Below, in pieces: positions 16,600 to 23,771 of a stretch of DNA of 64,000 nucleotides. A program made the position numbers and the translations under genes. Numbering within the stretch: position 1 is the stretch's first letter; every line of letters starts with the position of its first letter. The stretch is from assembly GCF_042682545.1 (NCBI RefSeq), contig NZ_JBHUHQ010000009.1, one strand, 5' to 3'. Origin of the DNA: Ornithinibacillus salinisoli (GTDB lineage Bacteria; Bacillota; Bacilli; Bacillales; Amphibacillaceae). The notes under the pieces are model-generated. The model did no database searches. It was given only the letters and a program-made list of their open reading frames with translations, and was not told where the DNA came from.

Positions 16600-17034
16600 T
16601 TGCATCAACAAGAAGTAAAATCAACCGTTGAAAAAATATTAGAAAACCATTCAGTTGGAACGATGGCAACTGTCAAAAATAATAAACCACACACGCGTTT
16701 TATGACTTTCTTTCACGATGATTTGAAACTATATACAGTGACGAGTAGGGATACGGATAAGACAGAAGAAATTGAAGCAAATCCATATACCCATATCCTT
16801 ATTGGATATGGAGGGGAAGGATATGGAGATGCGTATATAGATTACCATGGTAAAGTATCAATTAATGATTCACAGGAAATAAAGACCCAATTATGGAATG
16901 AGAAAATGGAGCCATGGTTTGACAGTCTGGAAGATCCAAATTATATCGTCCTGGAAATAGAGCCGGAGATCGTCAGGTTGATCACTAATCATATTGGCGA
17001 CGACCCTAAAGAAGTAGATTTAAAAAAATTTTAA
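16600..17034 (+). CDS. Pyridoxamine 5'-phosphate oxidase-like protein, general stress protein 26 (YdaG) family
   Basis: The 144-residue protein has the split-barrel FMN-binding pattern of the PPOx-like general stress proteins: VGTMATVKNNKPHTRFMTFFHDD, then LYTVTSRDTDK, ANPYTHILIGY and FDSLEDPNYIVLEIEP. B. subtilis YdaG is SigB-dependent; the molecular reaction is not established for the family. TTG at 16600 is chosen because the AAGGAG at 16585-16590 is 9 nt away; the in-frame ATG at 16594 leaves only 3 nt and the ATG at 16579 overlaps the site. A strong hairpin follows the stop codon. Confidence 0.82.
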   Translation: MHQQEVKSTVEKILENHSVGTMATVKNNKPHTRFMTFFHDDLKLYTVTSRDTDKTEEIEANPYTHILIGYGGEGYGDAYIDYHGKVSINDSQEIKTQLWNEKMEPWFDSLEDPNYIVLEIEPEIVRLITNHIGDDPKEVDLKKF

Positions 17035-17040
17035 AAAACG

Positions 17041-17068
17041 ATAACCGCTACGGATAAGTAGCGGTTAT
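17041..17068. terminator. Shared terminator of the stress protein and amidase genes
   Basis: An 11-bp perfect stem (ATAACCGCTAC / GTAGCGGTTAT) with a 6-nt loop lies between convergent genes. The T-run is on the minus strand side, so it best terminates the amidase transcript. Confidence 0.8.
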
Positions 17069-17073
17069 GTCCA

Positions 17074-17871
17074 TTAACTCATAATATAAGCATCTCTGAT
17101 CCCGGCGGCTTTTACTTCATTCAAACGTCGTTCTGCATTATTACGGTTAGCGAAAGCACCAGCTTGAACACGATACCACTGTTGACCAGAAATAGTTATA
17201 GCGGTCAATGCAGATTCAATTCCTTTAGAACGCAAAAATTGAGCTCGTTGTTCAGCGTTAGCTCTTGATTGAAAGGAACCAGCTATAACACGATAAATGG
17301 CATCAGAACCACCATCTTGTTTTCTCTTTAGATTGAATGCTCTAGCTAGTCCATTAACATGTCCTTGTGCGACTCGTTGTCGCCAAGAAGAATCGCGTAG
17401 TAAAGCAGCATCTTGACTATTATCGATAAAGCCATTTTCTGAGAGGAAGGCAGGCATGTTTGATTCTCGAAGCACATGAAAATTTGCCTTTTTCTTCCCG
17501 CGGTTTCTCAGTTGGTTTACCTTCGTAATTTCTTCGTGAAGTAAATCTCGGTATCTAGCAGTCTGTGACGAATCTGAAAGACTGTTGTGAATGTAATCTT
17601 CATACCCTCGAGCAGAACCATTAAATGCGTTACAGTGAACAGAAAGATAGTAATCAGCACCCCATGCGTTTGCCTCATTGGTGCGCTGCTGTAAACTTTT
17701 CGTACTATCACTGGTGCGACTCATTCGAACTTCTACATTTTCATAATCGTTTAATAAAATCGAGCGCATTTTAAGGGCGATATCCAATACGATATCTTTT
17801 TCTCGCAAGCCATTTCCACTGGCACCGGGGTCAGAACCACCATGGCCAGGATCCAAGTAAAGTTTCATCAT
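17074..17871 (-). CDS. cwlC: CwlC-like N-acetylmuramoyl-L-alanine amidase with SPOR domain
   Basis: The 265-residue enzyme has an Amidase_3 domain (about 3-175): LDPGHGGSDPGASG (zinc His), GLREKDIVLD (Glu), YLSVHCNAF (His) and FLSENGFID (catalytic Glu). It ends with a SPOR-type glycan-binding domain of two similar halves (YRVIAGSF and YRVQAGAF, about 192-262). There is no signal peptide. That matches B. subtilis CwlC, a mother-cell amidase that helps release the mature spore. A SigK-like -10 (CATAATCTA) lies about 40 nt upstream, fitting late mother-cell expression. Vegetative CwlV-type enzymes are less likely without a secretion signal. Confidence 0.85.
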   Translation of the reverse strand: MMKLYLDPGHGGSDPGASGNGLREKDIVLDIALKMRSILLNDYENVEVRMSRTSDSTKSLQQRTNEANAWGADYYLSVHCNAFNGSARGYEDYIHNSLSDSSQTARYRDLLHEEITKVNQLRNRGKKKANFHVLRESNMPAFLSENGFIDNSQDAALLRDSSWRQRVAQGHVNGLARAFNLKRKQDGGSDAIYRVIAGSFQSRANAEQRAQFLRSKGIESALTAITISGQQWYRVQAGAFANRNNAERRLNEVKAAGIRDAYIMS

Positions 17872-17907
17872 AAAACCTCCTTTTCAAATATTTAATTCTT
17901 ACAATGA

Positions 17908-17916
17908 TAGATTATG
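17908..17916 (-). promoter_or_regulatory. SigK-like -10 element of the amidase gene
   Basis: The minus strand shows CATAATCTA, matching the CATANNNTA pattern of SigK promoters, about 40 nt before the start codon. No equally good -35 AC element sits at the ideal distance, so the call is tentative. Confidence 0.4.
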
Positions 17917-18343
17917 ATAGTTTGAAAAAATGAATTGTACAAACGTCTCAATGTTTTTAAACTTCCATATCTGTCACCATCGTTTAGGCCTATTTTTTTG
18001 CTCTGAAAAATAGGTTTCCTTCATCTATACAATCGAAATGGGAGTGTATTTGGTGGCATTATTCACGTAAAAAGATGTAAAGGTAGATATTATTTGTTGA
18101 GACGCAAAATCACTGAAGAAATATTAGAATTATATAAAAATAGTAAAAAAGACTATAATATATTATGGTACAATTAGGTATGACATAATAGATACTAGAT
18201 ACCCCCCTTCCGAATACTTCTTCGTCATCGCTCGATGTTCTTATATTTGTATGAATCATTCCAACACGTCAGTCAAAGAAAGTACATAGGAAATAACTCT
18301 ATAATTATAATGAAAATGAGGTATGAATCTTATAAGGAAGGTA
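17917..18343. other. Gap without an intact gene
   Basis: This AT-rich stretch has no open frame of note. Around 18200-18245 it carries a CTTCTTCGTCATCGCTCGATG segment, out of character for the region and reminiscent of dispersed intergenic repeats in these genera. I see no RNA gene. Confidence 0.5.
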
Positions 18344-18465
18344 ATGTTTGATATATCTATATCCTTAGACGGATTTATTGCATGACCTAACGCTGGTCCC
18401 AAATAACCATTAGGACACAATGGGGAAGAACTACATAAATGGATATATGATATCGTGAAATTAAT
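18344..18465 (+). pseudogene. Remnant of a RibD_C / dihydrofolate reductase-like gene
   Basis: Translation from 18344 gives MFDISISLDGFIA, a stop at 18383, then PNAGPK, another stop, then PLGHNGEELHKWIYD. This is the N-terminal signature of YyaP/YwjB-type RibD_C domain proteins (SLDGFIAGPN...GEELHxWI). Two in-frame stops and the absence of the remaining two thirds show a decayed gene. The next gene starts 20 nt later, so a deletion probably joined the two. Confidence 0.75.
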
Positions 18466-18486
18466 TAAGAAGAAAGGGTGCTTAGA

Positions 18487-18915
18487 ATGATTGTAGAAGT
18501 TTATCCTTATTTAGTTTTTAACGGTAATGGACAAGAAGCGATAAGATTTTACGAGGACGCTTTAGATGCAAAGGTACTCAATGTACAAACCTTTGGTGAT
18601 ATGCCTGATAATCCAGAAATGCCTATTTCAGATGAGGACAAGAGCAGGGTGTTAAATGCACATTTGAAAATTGGAAATACCAACTTAATGCTTTCAGACA
18701 CATTCCCTGGTCAGCCATATCAAACTGGTTCTCAAATTACTATTGCAATATCCATTGATAATGTAGAAAAATCAAAAGAAGTATTCGGAGTGTTAGAGGA
18801 ATCGGGTACTGTTGGAATGCCATTGCAAGAAACGTTTTGGAGTCCATCTTACGGTCAGGTAACAGATAAATTCGGTATAACCTGGCAAGTGTCTACCTTG
18901 AAAGGTGAGAATTAG
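18487..18915 (+). CDS. PhnB-like VOC (glyoxalase superfamily) protein
   Basis: The 142-residue protein matches the PhnB/YjdN type of VOC fold: PYLVFNGNGQEAIRFYEDALDA near the start, a central LMLSD, and WSPSYGQVTDKFGITWQVS near the end. Proteins of this group are small cytoplasmic metal or ligand binding enzymes with mostly unknown substrates; some give resistance by binding drugs. ATG at 18487 is preferred to the GTG at 18478, which overlaps the AAAGGG site. A hairpin follows. Confidence 0.8.
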   Translation: MIVEVYPYLVFNGNGQEAIRFYEDALDAKVLNVQTFGDMPDNPEMPISDEDKSRVLNAHLKIGNTNLMLSDTFPGQPYQTGSQITIAISIDNVEKSKEVFGVLEESGTVGMPLQETFWSPSYGQVTDKFGITWQVSTLKGEN

Positions 18916-18924
18916 TATAATTTG

Positions 18925-18962
18925 ATGGAGTTCGGAACGTTGTTCAGAACTCCATTTCTTTA
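18925..18962 (+). terminator. Terminator of the VOC gene
   Basis: A 9-bp stem (ATGGAGTTC / GAACTCCAT, 18925-18955) is followed by TTTCTTT, just before the next gene's ribosome binding site. Confidence 0.7.
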
Positions 18963-18974
18963 AGGAGGAATAGC

Positions 18975-19526
18975 ATGAAAAAACAACTATTATTTATTCA
19001 TAGTGCTGGTCCGCAATCTGAACAGCAAGGAAGTGTTGACCTTATCGGTTATTTGGCTAATGAACTACAAGATAGGTATGAGTTCATTACGCCACATATG
19101 CCATATCCAGAAGATCCGAACTACGGGCAATGGAAAGAGAAACTAAGCAAAGTGATAGAGGAGCTAGATGGTGAAGTAATATGTATCGGTCATTCATTAG
19201 GTGGAGCGGTCTTGCTAAAATACTTATCCGAAGAAACATGTCCCTTAACTGTTACGGGTCTTTTTAATATCGCTGTACCATACTGGGGGTTGGATAACGA
19301 GTGGATATATCAGGATTTTGAATTAAAAGGAAACTATATTGAACGACTTCCAAAAATACCAGAAATATATCTTTACCATAGTGAATTCGATCCTATCGTT
19401 CCATATGATCACTTTTTACAATATATAAAGGATTTTCCACAGGCAAAAAACAGGAAGTTAAGCGGAGATAGTCATTTATTTCAGGATGGAATACCGCAAC
19501 TGATTTCGGATCTGAAGAAATTATAA
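18975..19526 (+). CDS. Alpha/beta hydrolase (RBBP9/YdeN-like)
   Basis: The 183-residue protein has the compact serine hydrolase layout: LLFIHSAG near the start, nucleophile elbow CIGHSLGG (Ser about 77), acid in HSEFDPIVP and histidine in SGDSHLFQD. Its length and the FIHSAGPQ opening resemble the RBBP9/YdeN group. The start has an AAGGAGGAATAGC site. Substrate unknown. The following gap of 112 nt separates it from a GNAT gene. Confidence 0.8.
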   Translation: MKKQLLFIHSAGPQSEQQGSVDLIGYLANELQDRYEFITPHMPYPEDPNYGQWKEKLSKVIEELDGEVICIGHSLGGAVLLKYLSEETCPLTVTGLFNIAVPYWGLDNEWIYQDFELKGNYIERLPKIPEIYLYHSEFDPIVPYDHFLQYIKDFPQAKNRKLSGDSHLFQDGIPQLISDLKKL

Positions 19527-19638
19527 AATATTTTAAAGGATAGGGAGTTGAAGTTAAAAAAGCAGCCAAGCAATCCTTTATTAAATGATTAACCTAATGA
19601 TATGATGATTTTAAGAACGCAACCATGGAGGTAAACAT

Positions 19639-20268
19639 ATGAGTACGAATCAACTTTTATCTGTCATTCCTCGATTAGAAACGGAAAACTACATATTGCG
19701 TGGAATGACATTGGCAGACGTGGACAGCATGTTCGTTTTTATGCAAGATAAAGAAACCATGCAATATATTACCCCAAACCCGGTACATGCCAAAGAAGTT
19801 TTACATAATAATATTCGAACCTATCTTCATAATTTTACGCAACAAAAGGAAATCCCTTGGGTTATTATCCATAAGGCAGATGGGGATCTAATTGGGCAAT
19901 TCCGTTTACATAAACTACATATGTGGCATAAAAAAGCGGAAATGGGGGTTGTAATAAGAAAAGATTTTCAGAAAAAAGGTGTAATGACCGAGATATTAGG
20001 GAGAATACTAGATTTTAGTTTCAATTCTTTAGATTTGAACCGTATTGTAGGCGATATTTTTGCAGAGAATCAAGGATCTAGAAAACTGTTAGAAAAGTAC
20101 GGGTTCAAAAAAGAAGGGGTATTGAGACAAACTGATTTTGATGGGGAAATCTATCATGATACGGTTGTATATTCCATGCTGAAACCAGAATTCGAGGCAA
20201 TTCGTAAGGTGAAACAGGATTTAGGATACGAAAAAAATAACACGGAATCTTTTAGTAATAAAACTTAA
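19639..20268 (+). CDS. GNAT acetyltransferase, RimJ/RimL type
   Basis: The 209-residue protein has the RimJ/L pattern: LETENYILRGMTLADVDSMF at the start, then HKKAEMGVVIRKDFQKKGVMTEIL with the acetyl-CoA loop. It continues with LNRIVGDIFAENQGSRKLLEKYGFKKEG, and FDGEIYHDTVVYSML near the end. Typical reactions are acetylation of protein N termini or small amines with acetyl-CoA. The ATG follows GGAGGTAAAC. It is monocistronic; target unknown. Confidence 0.82.
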   Translation: MSTNQLLSVIPRLETENYILRGMTLADVDSMFVFMQDKETMQYITPNPVHAKEVLHNNIRTYLHNFTQQKEIPWVIIHKADGDLIGQFRLHKLHMWHKKAEMGVVIRKDFQKKGVMTEILGRILDFSFNSLDLNRIVGDIFAENQGSRKLLEKYGFKKEGVLRQTDFDGEIYHDTVVYSMLKPEFEAIRKVKQDLGYEKNNTESFSNKT

Positions 20269-20442
20269 TATAATTCTCTTGCATGTACATATGGATAGAT
20301 TGCCACGTTGCCGAACATACAGGTAGTTGCAACACCCTTTGCCGATTTGGTTGATAAAAAGGTAAGTAGGCAGGCTATGATGATGGTAGAGAAATGAATA
20401 CGGTAGTATAGTGATTTGAAATACAAAGTCAGGAGTGTTGGA
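20269..20442. other. Short gap with a possible gene remnant
   Basis: On the plus strand about 20320-20396 translates as IQVVATPFADLVDKKVSRQAMM followed by MVEK and a stop. It has protein-like composition but no start codon in reach. It may be the tail of a deleted gene; I cannot name the family. Confidence 0.25.
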
Positions 20443-21357
20443 ATGAAGTTAGTAAGTTATAAGAGGAAAGAGAAACTAGAGTCTTTACGAATTGGTTTTA
20501 TGAAAGAGGAAAAAATTATAGATGTACAGGAAGCATACTGTCAATTAAAGGGTATTCGTTCTGTTAGTGAGTCCATACTTCCTGCAGATCCTACAAAATT
20601 TTACAAAATGGGTATCCCTGCCATTGAAATAGCGAAAGAAATATATACATATTCATTCGAGAACGACTTAAAGAATGCTAGCCTTAATCGTGAAGAAGTT
20701 TATGTTTCAACTCCCATTCCGGAGCCATCGAAAATTATTTGTGTAGGAAAAAATTATGTAGAACATGCTGCTGAAATGCAAAGTGAGGTACCAGATTATC
20801 CGGTATTATTCGCAAAGTTTCCAAATGCGTTAATTGGCCCTGATGATGAGATGGTGAAAAGTGCTGAAACAGAAAAGTTTGATTATGAAGTAGAATTAAC
20901 GGTTGTAATTGGTAAAGAAGCATCCAATGTATCAAAAGAACGTGCACTGGACTATATTTCTGGTTATACGATTGGGAATGATGGAACAGCTCGTGATCTA
21001 CAAAAAAGAACACCACAATGGCTTCAAGGTAAATCCTTAGATAATAGTACACCGGTTGGTCCATGGATAGTTACTGCTGATGAGGTTGGAAATCCAGGTG
21101 ACTTGGATATTCGATCGTTTGTAAACGGCGTAGAACGCCAAGCATCAAATACTAGTAAGTTGATTTTTGATATTCCATATTTAATAACGTTTATTTCTCA
21201 ACTAATGACATTAAATCCGGGTGATATTATAATGACAGGAACTCCAAACGGGGTAGGGTTTGCCATGGACCCACCTACGTTTTTAAAAGATGGAGACATT
21301 ATAGCTCTAGAAGTTGAAAAAATAGGACGAATGGAAAATAGAGTGAGAGAATGCTAA
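20443..21357 (+). CDS. Fumarylacetoacetate hydrolase family protein
   Basis: The 304-residue protein has an N-terminal FAH_N-type domain and the C-terminal FAH catalytic fold. Key features are PEPSKIICVGKNYVEHAAEM, the metal site in KFDYEVELTVVIGKEA (Glu-x-Glu), GYTIGNDGTARDLQ (Asp), GKSLDNSTPVGPW and IMTGTPNGVG. Members cleave or decarboxylate beta-diketo acids such as acylpyruvates, or homoprotocatechuate intermediates. No aromatic degradation cluster is nearby, so a house-cleaning acylpyruvase or oxaloacetate tautomerase role is as likely. ATG at 20443 is used because AGGAG lies 7 nt upstream; an in-frame TTG at 20416 has no site. Confidence 0.85.
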   Translation: MKLVSYKRKEKLESLRIGFMKEEKIIDVQEAYCQLKGIRSVSESILPADPTKFYKMGIPAIEIAKEIYTYSFENDLKNASLNREEVYVSTPIPEPSKIICVGKNYVEHAAEMQSEVPDYPVLFAKFPNALIGPDDEMVKSAETEKFDYEVELTVVIGKEASNVSKERALDYISGYTIGNDGTARDLQKRTPQWLQGKSLDNSTPVGPWIVTADEVGNPGDLDIRSFVNGVERQASNTSKLIFDIPYLITFISQLMTLNPGDIIMTGTPNGVGFAMDPPTFLKDGDIIALEVEKIGRMENRVREC

Positions 21358-21441
21358 ACCCTTATTTAGCTGCATAGGTTAAATAAGTAAGTGGAAATGA
21401 TAGTAAAACTTATATATAAATACGAGGGGGGATGATTTTAT

Positions 21442-21645
21442 ATGAGTGAAAAGGCTCAAATAAAAGTAAATGATAATGGGTCATTACGAGTAACTGGTGA
21501 TGTGGAATTAATTGATAAAGAAGGTAACGTATTTGAAACAAAGAAAGTATTTTCTTTATGTCGTTGTGGTCATTCGGCAAATAAACCATTTTGTGACGGC
21601 ACACATAAGAAAATTGAATTTGAAAGTGCTCCCCGAGCAAAGTAA
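21442..21645 (+). CDS. CDGSH iron-sulfur domain protein
   Basis: The 67-residue protein contains one CDGSH-type 2Fe-2S motif: SLCRCGHSANKPFCDGTHKKIEF, written here in pieces as CRCG, PFCDGTH and its flanks, with three Cys and one His ligands. The N-terminal half is a short beta-rich strand region. Such small proteins carry a redox-active, pH-sensitive cluster in the cytoplasm. GGGGGG-type ribosome binding site upstream. It may be co-expressed with the FAH-family gene 84 nt upstream. Confidence 0.9.
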   Translation: MSEKAQIKVNDNGSLRVTGDVELIDKEGNVFETKKVFSLCRCGHSANKPFCDGTHKKIEFESAPRAK

Positions 21646-21647
21646 TT

Positions 21648-21682
21648 AATAATCCGTAGTCCACTTAGGACTACGGATTATT
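21648..21682. terminator. Bidirectional terminator between the CDGSH and anti-sigma genes
   Basis: A perfect 15-bp stem (AATAATCCGTAGTCC / GGACTACGGATTATT) with a 5-nt loop separates convergent genes. Confidence 0.88.
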
Positions 21683-21700
21683 GTAAAAGGAAGGATTTGT

Positions 21701-22897
21701 TTATTGCATAGGGATCCATGCTACTTTCCAAATGTCTTCTGAATTTTTTATCAACCGGAATGCCAAGCCATTGGACTCTACAGTTGCAAAATGAATAATC
21801 GCTTCCTCTTCCGATAGGTATTCTTCTTTAAAGACATCAACTGCTAATAATTCCTCATAGAATTGTTCAGCATTTTTCTTCATTGTATCGTCTTCGGCAA
21901 AGAATGGGTCATTAAAATACGCGTCTTTATCAGGTGTACCATACATTTCGTCTTGAATGTATAAAGCATATTTTACTTCCTCATCTTCATTATTCTCAGC
22001 ATAAAAATGCATTTTAAATACATCAATTGGGTTTAAGCCCTCAAGTAATTCATCATTAAGGGTTTCTTTATATTGTTCATAGATGTCAGTGAGTTCTTGT
22101 GACATCTTGATGTTCGTGTCGTACGTGTTCGTCATTCGAGTAGTGATTTCCAAATAGATAGTTGATCCAGTTGGGGAATGAATGTACTCCATTCCAGTAA
22201 CATCTAGCGTGTAACCTTGATCAGCGGTTGAAAGTGAATTTTGATCATCCCCAATACCATACGCCATTTTTACGGATGACTCATCTTGAAAGTAGAATGC
22301 TGGAATATTTCTTTCATCGCCATTTGCTAATGGAAAAGCTAGTAGAGCATTTTCATGTGGAACAAATGCTAGCCTATCTCCATCAAGCTGAAAATCACCA
22401 GATAAGGAGGTTTCCCCGTTAAAAATGATCGATGTTTGTTCACTTTGGCGATCGACTTCAATCACTTCCATTGATCCGTAGGTGGAGCCAATTAATACTG
22501 TTTCAGGATCAAAGAAATGGTTTCCGGCATCACCAGCAATCTCCATATCTGACTGACTCTTAGCAGCTTCGCCTTCTTCTTCTAAACTACTGTCACCACC
22601 GTCTGAAAACTCCCTCATTTCGGCCATTTCATTGGAATCCATTTCGCTATCTGCTGCATCATCAGTTAAACTCATAAACATGTCTGGTTGATTATTTGTA
22701 GAAATAACAACAATGATCACTAATGCTGCCAATACTACACCTGTTAATACTTTTGGATAAAAGGGAAATACTTTTCCAGACGTTCTCTTGTCGGTTTGTT
22801 TAATTTTTTCAAGTACCGCTTGTTTGTCTTTTTCAGTAAATGTAGTTGGTACTTCATTTTCGTAGTGAGATTTTAAATGTTTTAGTTGCTTATCCAT
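21701..22897 (-). CDS. Probable membrane anti-sigma factor partner of the ECF sigma gene
   Basis: The 398-residue protein has a cytoplasmic N terminus of about 45 residues, one transmembrane helix (VLTGVVLAALVIIVVIST, about residues 50-67) and a large outer domain. The outer part begins with an acidic, low-complexity linker (DDAADSEMDSNEMAE... about 75-120) and then a beta-rich region unlike known enzymes. ATG at 22897 overlaps the end of the sigma gene (ATGGATAA), showing coupling. One-helix proteins encoded directly after ECF sigma factors usually hold the sigma factor inactive at the membrane. I recognise no ASD/ZAS zinc motif, so the exact inhibitory fold is unknown. Confidence 0.75.
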   Translation of the reverse strand: MDKQLKHLKSHYENEVPTTFTEKDKQAVLEKIKQTDKRTSGKVFPFYPKVLTGVVLAALVIIVVISTNNQPDMFMSLTDDAADSEMDSNEMAEMREFSDGGDSSLEEEGEAAKSQSDMEIAGDAGNHFFDPETVLIGSTYGSMEVIEVDRQSEQTSIIFNGETSLSGDFQLDGDRLAFVPHENALLAFPLANGDERNIPAFYFQDESSVKMAYGIGDDQNSLSTADQGYTLDVTGMEYIHSPTGSTIYLEITTRMTNTYDTNIKMSQELTDIYEQYKETLNDELLEGLNPIDVFKMHFYAENNEDEEVKYALYIQDEMYGTPDKDAYFNDPFFAEDDTMKKNAEQFYEELLAVDVFKEEYLSEEEAIIHFATVESNGLAFRLIKNSEDIWKVAWIPMQ

Positions 22898-23477
22898 GGT
22901 TTTCACCACCTCTTTCTAGCGATAAGCATTCCTTCAGTTTATCACGACCGCGCGCCAGACGAGTTCTGACAGTTGCTTCTTTCATTCCTAAAACATGACC
23001 GATTTCTTTTGTTGAAAGCTCCTTAAAATAAAACAAGGTAATAACCTCTCTGTATTTGATAGGCAACCCCATTACTTGATTCAAAAGTTGGTTTGATTCA
23101 TTTTGTTTCATATAAAAATCTTCTGGGGTTTCACTATTGTTATCTGATGCTTGTGCACTCTGAGTTAATTTTTCTTTTAGACGTTTATTGCGAGAATGCC
23201 AGCTCCGCAAGTAATCTTTACATTTATTAATAGCAATGGAATAGATCCAGCTTTTTAATGATGATTTGCCCTGGAACGTAGTTAATTTTTGATAGATCGT
23301 AACAAATACTTCTTGCGTCACATCATCTGTATCAGCCGAATTTTTCATGTATGTGTAAACTAATCGTTTAATTTCATCACCATACGTGTCCATGATCATT
23401 TCAATTGCTCTTGTTTGATCTTGTTGTAAAATATCATCTTCATCGTATGTTGGATGGAAAGCTTTCGAGTGGCCCAC
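22890..23477 (-). CDS. ECF-type RNA polymerase sigma factor
   Basis: The 195-residue protein has sigma region 2 (about 30-98, with DVTQEVFVTIYQKL and FQGKSSLKSWIYSIAINKCKDYL) and region 4 (about 135-185, LPIKYREVITLFYFKELST and IGHVLGMKEATVRTRLARGR). It directs RNA polymerase to ECF promoters, usually under envelope stress. A TGAAAC-N17-CGTC promoter lies 35-61 nt upstream, so autoregulation is likely. The AGGAGGAAGA site supports the ATG at 23477. The downstream gene is the likely anti-sigma factor. It resembles the SigV/SigM/YlaC groups but I cannot assign a B. subtilis orthologue. Confidence 0.92.
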   Translation of the reverse strand: MGHSKAFHPTYDEDDILQQDQTRAIEMIMDTYGDEIKRLVYTYMKNSADTDDVTQEVFVTIYQKLTTFQGKSSLKSWIYSIAINKCKDYLRSWHSRNKRLKEKLTQSAQASDNNSETPEDFYMKQNESNQLLNQVMGLPIKYREVITLFYFKELSTKEIGHVLGMKEATVRTRLARGRDKLKECLSLERGGENHG

Positions 23478-23511
23478 TCTTCTTCCTCCTAACTATCAAG
23501 CTCATTTATTA

Positions 23512-23538
23512 GACGTAGTGTTTTTATTAGATGTTTCA
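23512..23538 (-). promoter_or_regulatory. ECF-type promoter of the sigma/anti-sigma operon
   Basis: The minus strand reads TGAAAC (23538-23533), a 17-nt spacer, then CGTC (23515-23512). This agrees with the TGAAAC / CGTC pattern used by B. subtilis SigM and SigW-like factors and points to autoregulation. Confidence 0.75.
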
Positions 23539-23771
23539 ATCCATGTAGAAAATACTTTTTTCATTTTAACATGCTTTAATGAAAAAATATGTTACATTTT
23601 GCAGTGAATCTTGATGGGTATTCTGTGGTTACATAGTACCATTAAAAGCTTCTAAAGACGAATCTCTCATTGACTAAGCTATACCACAACTATATACTTG
23701 AACTAACATTAATTTCAGAAAATTAAAAGAAATAAAACCTTGCTTTCCAGATTGAAAAAGGAGTGGTTTCC

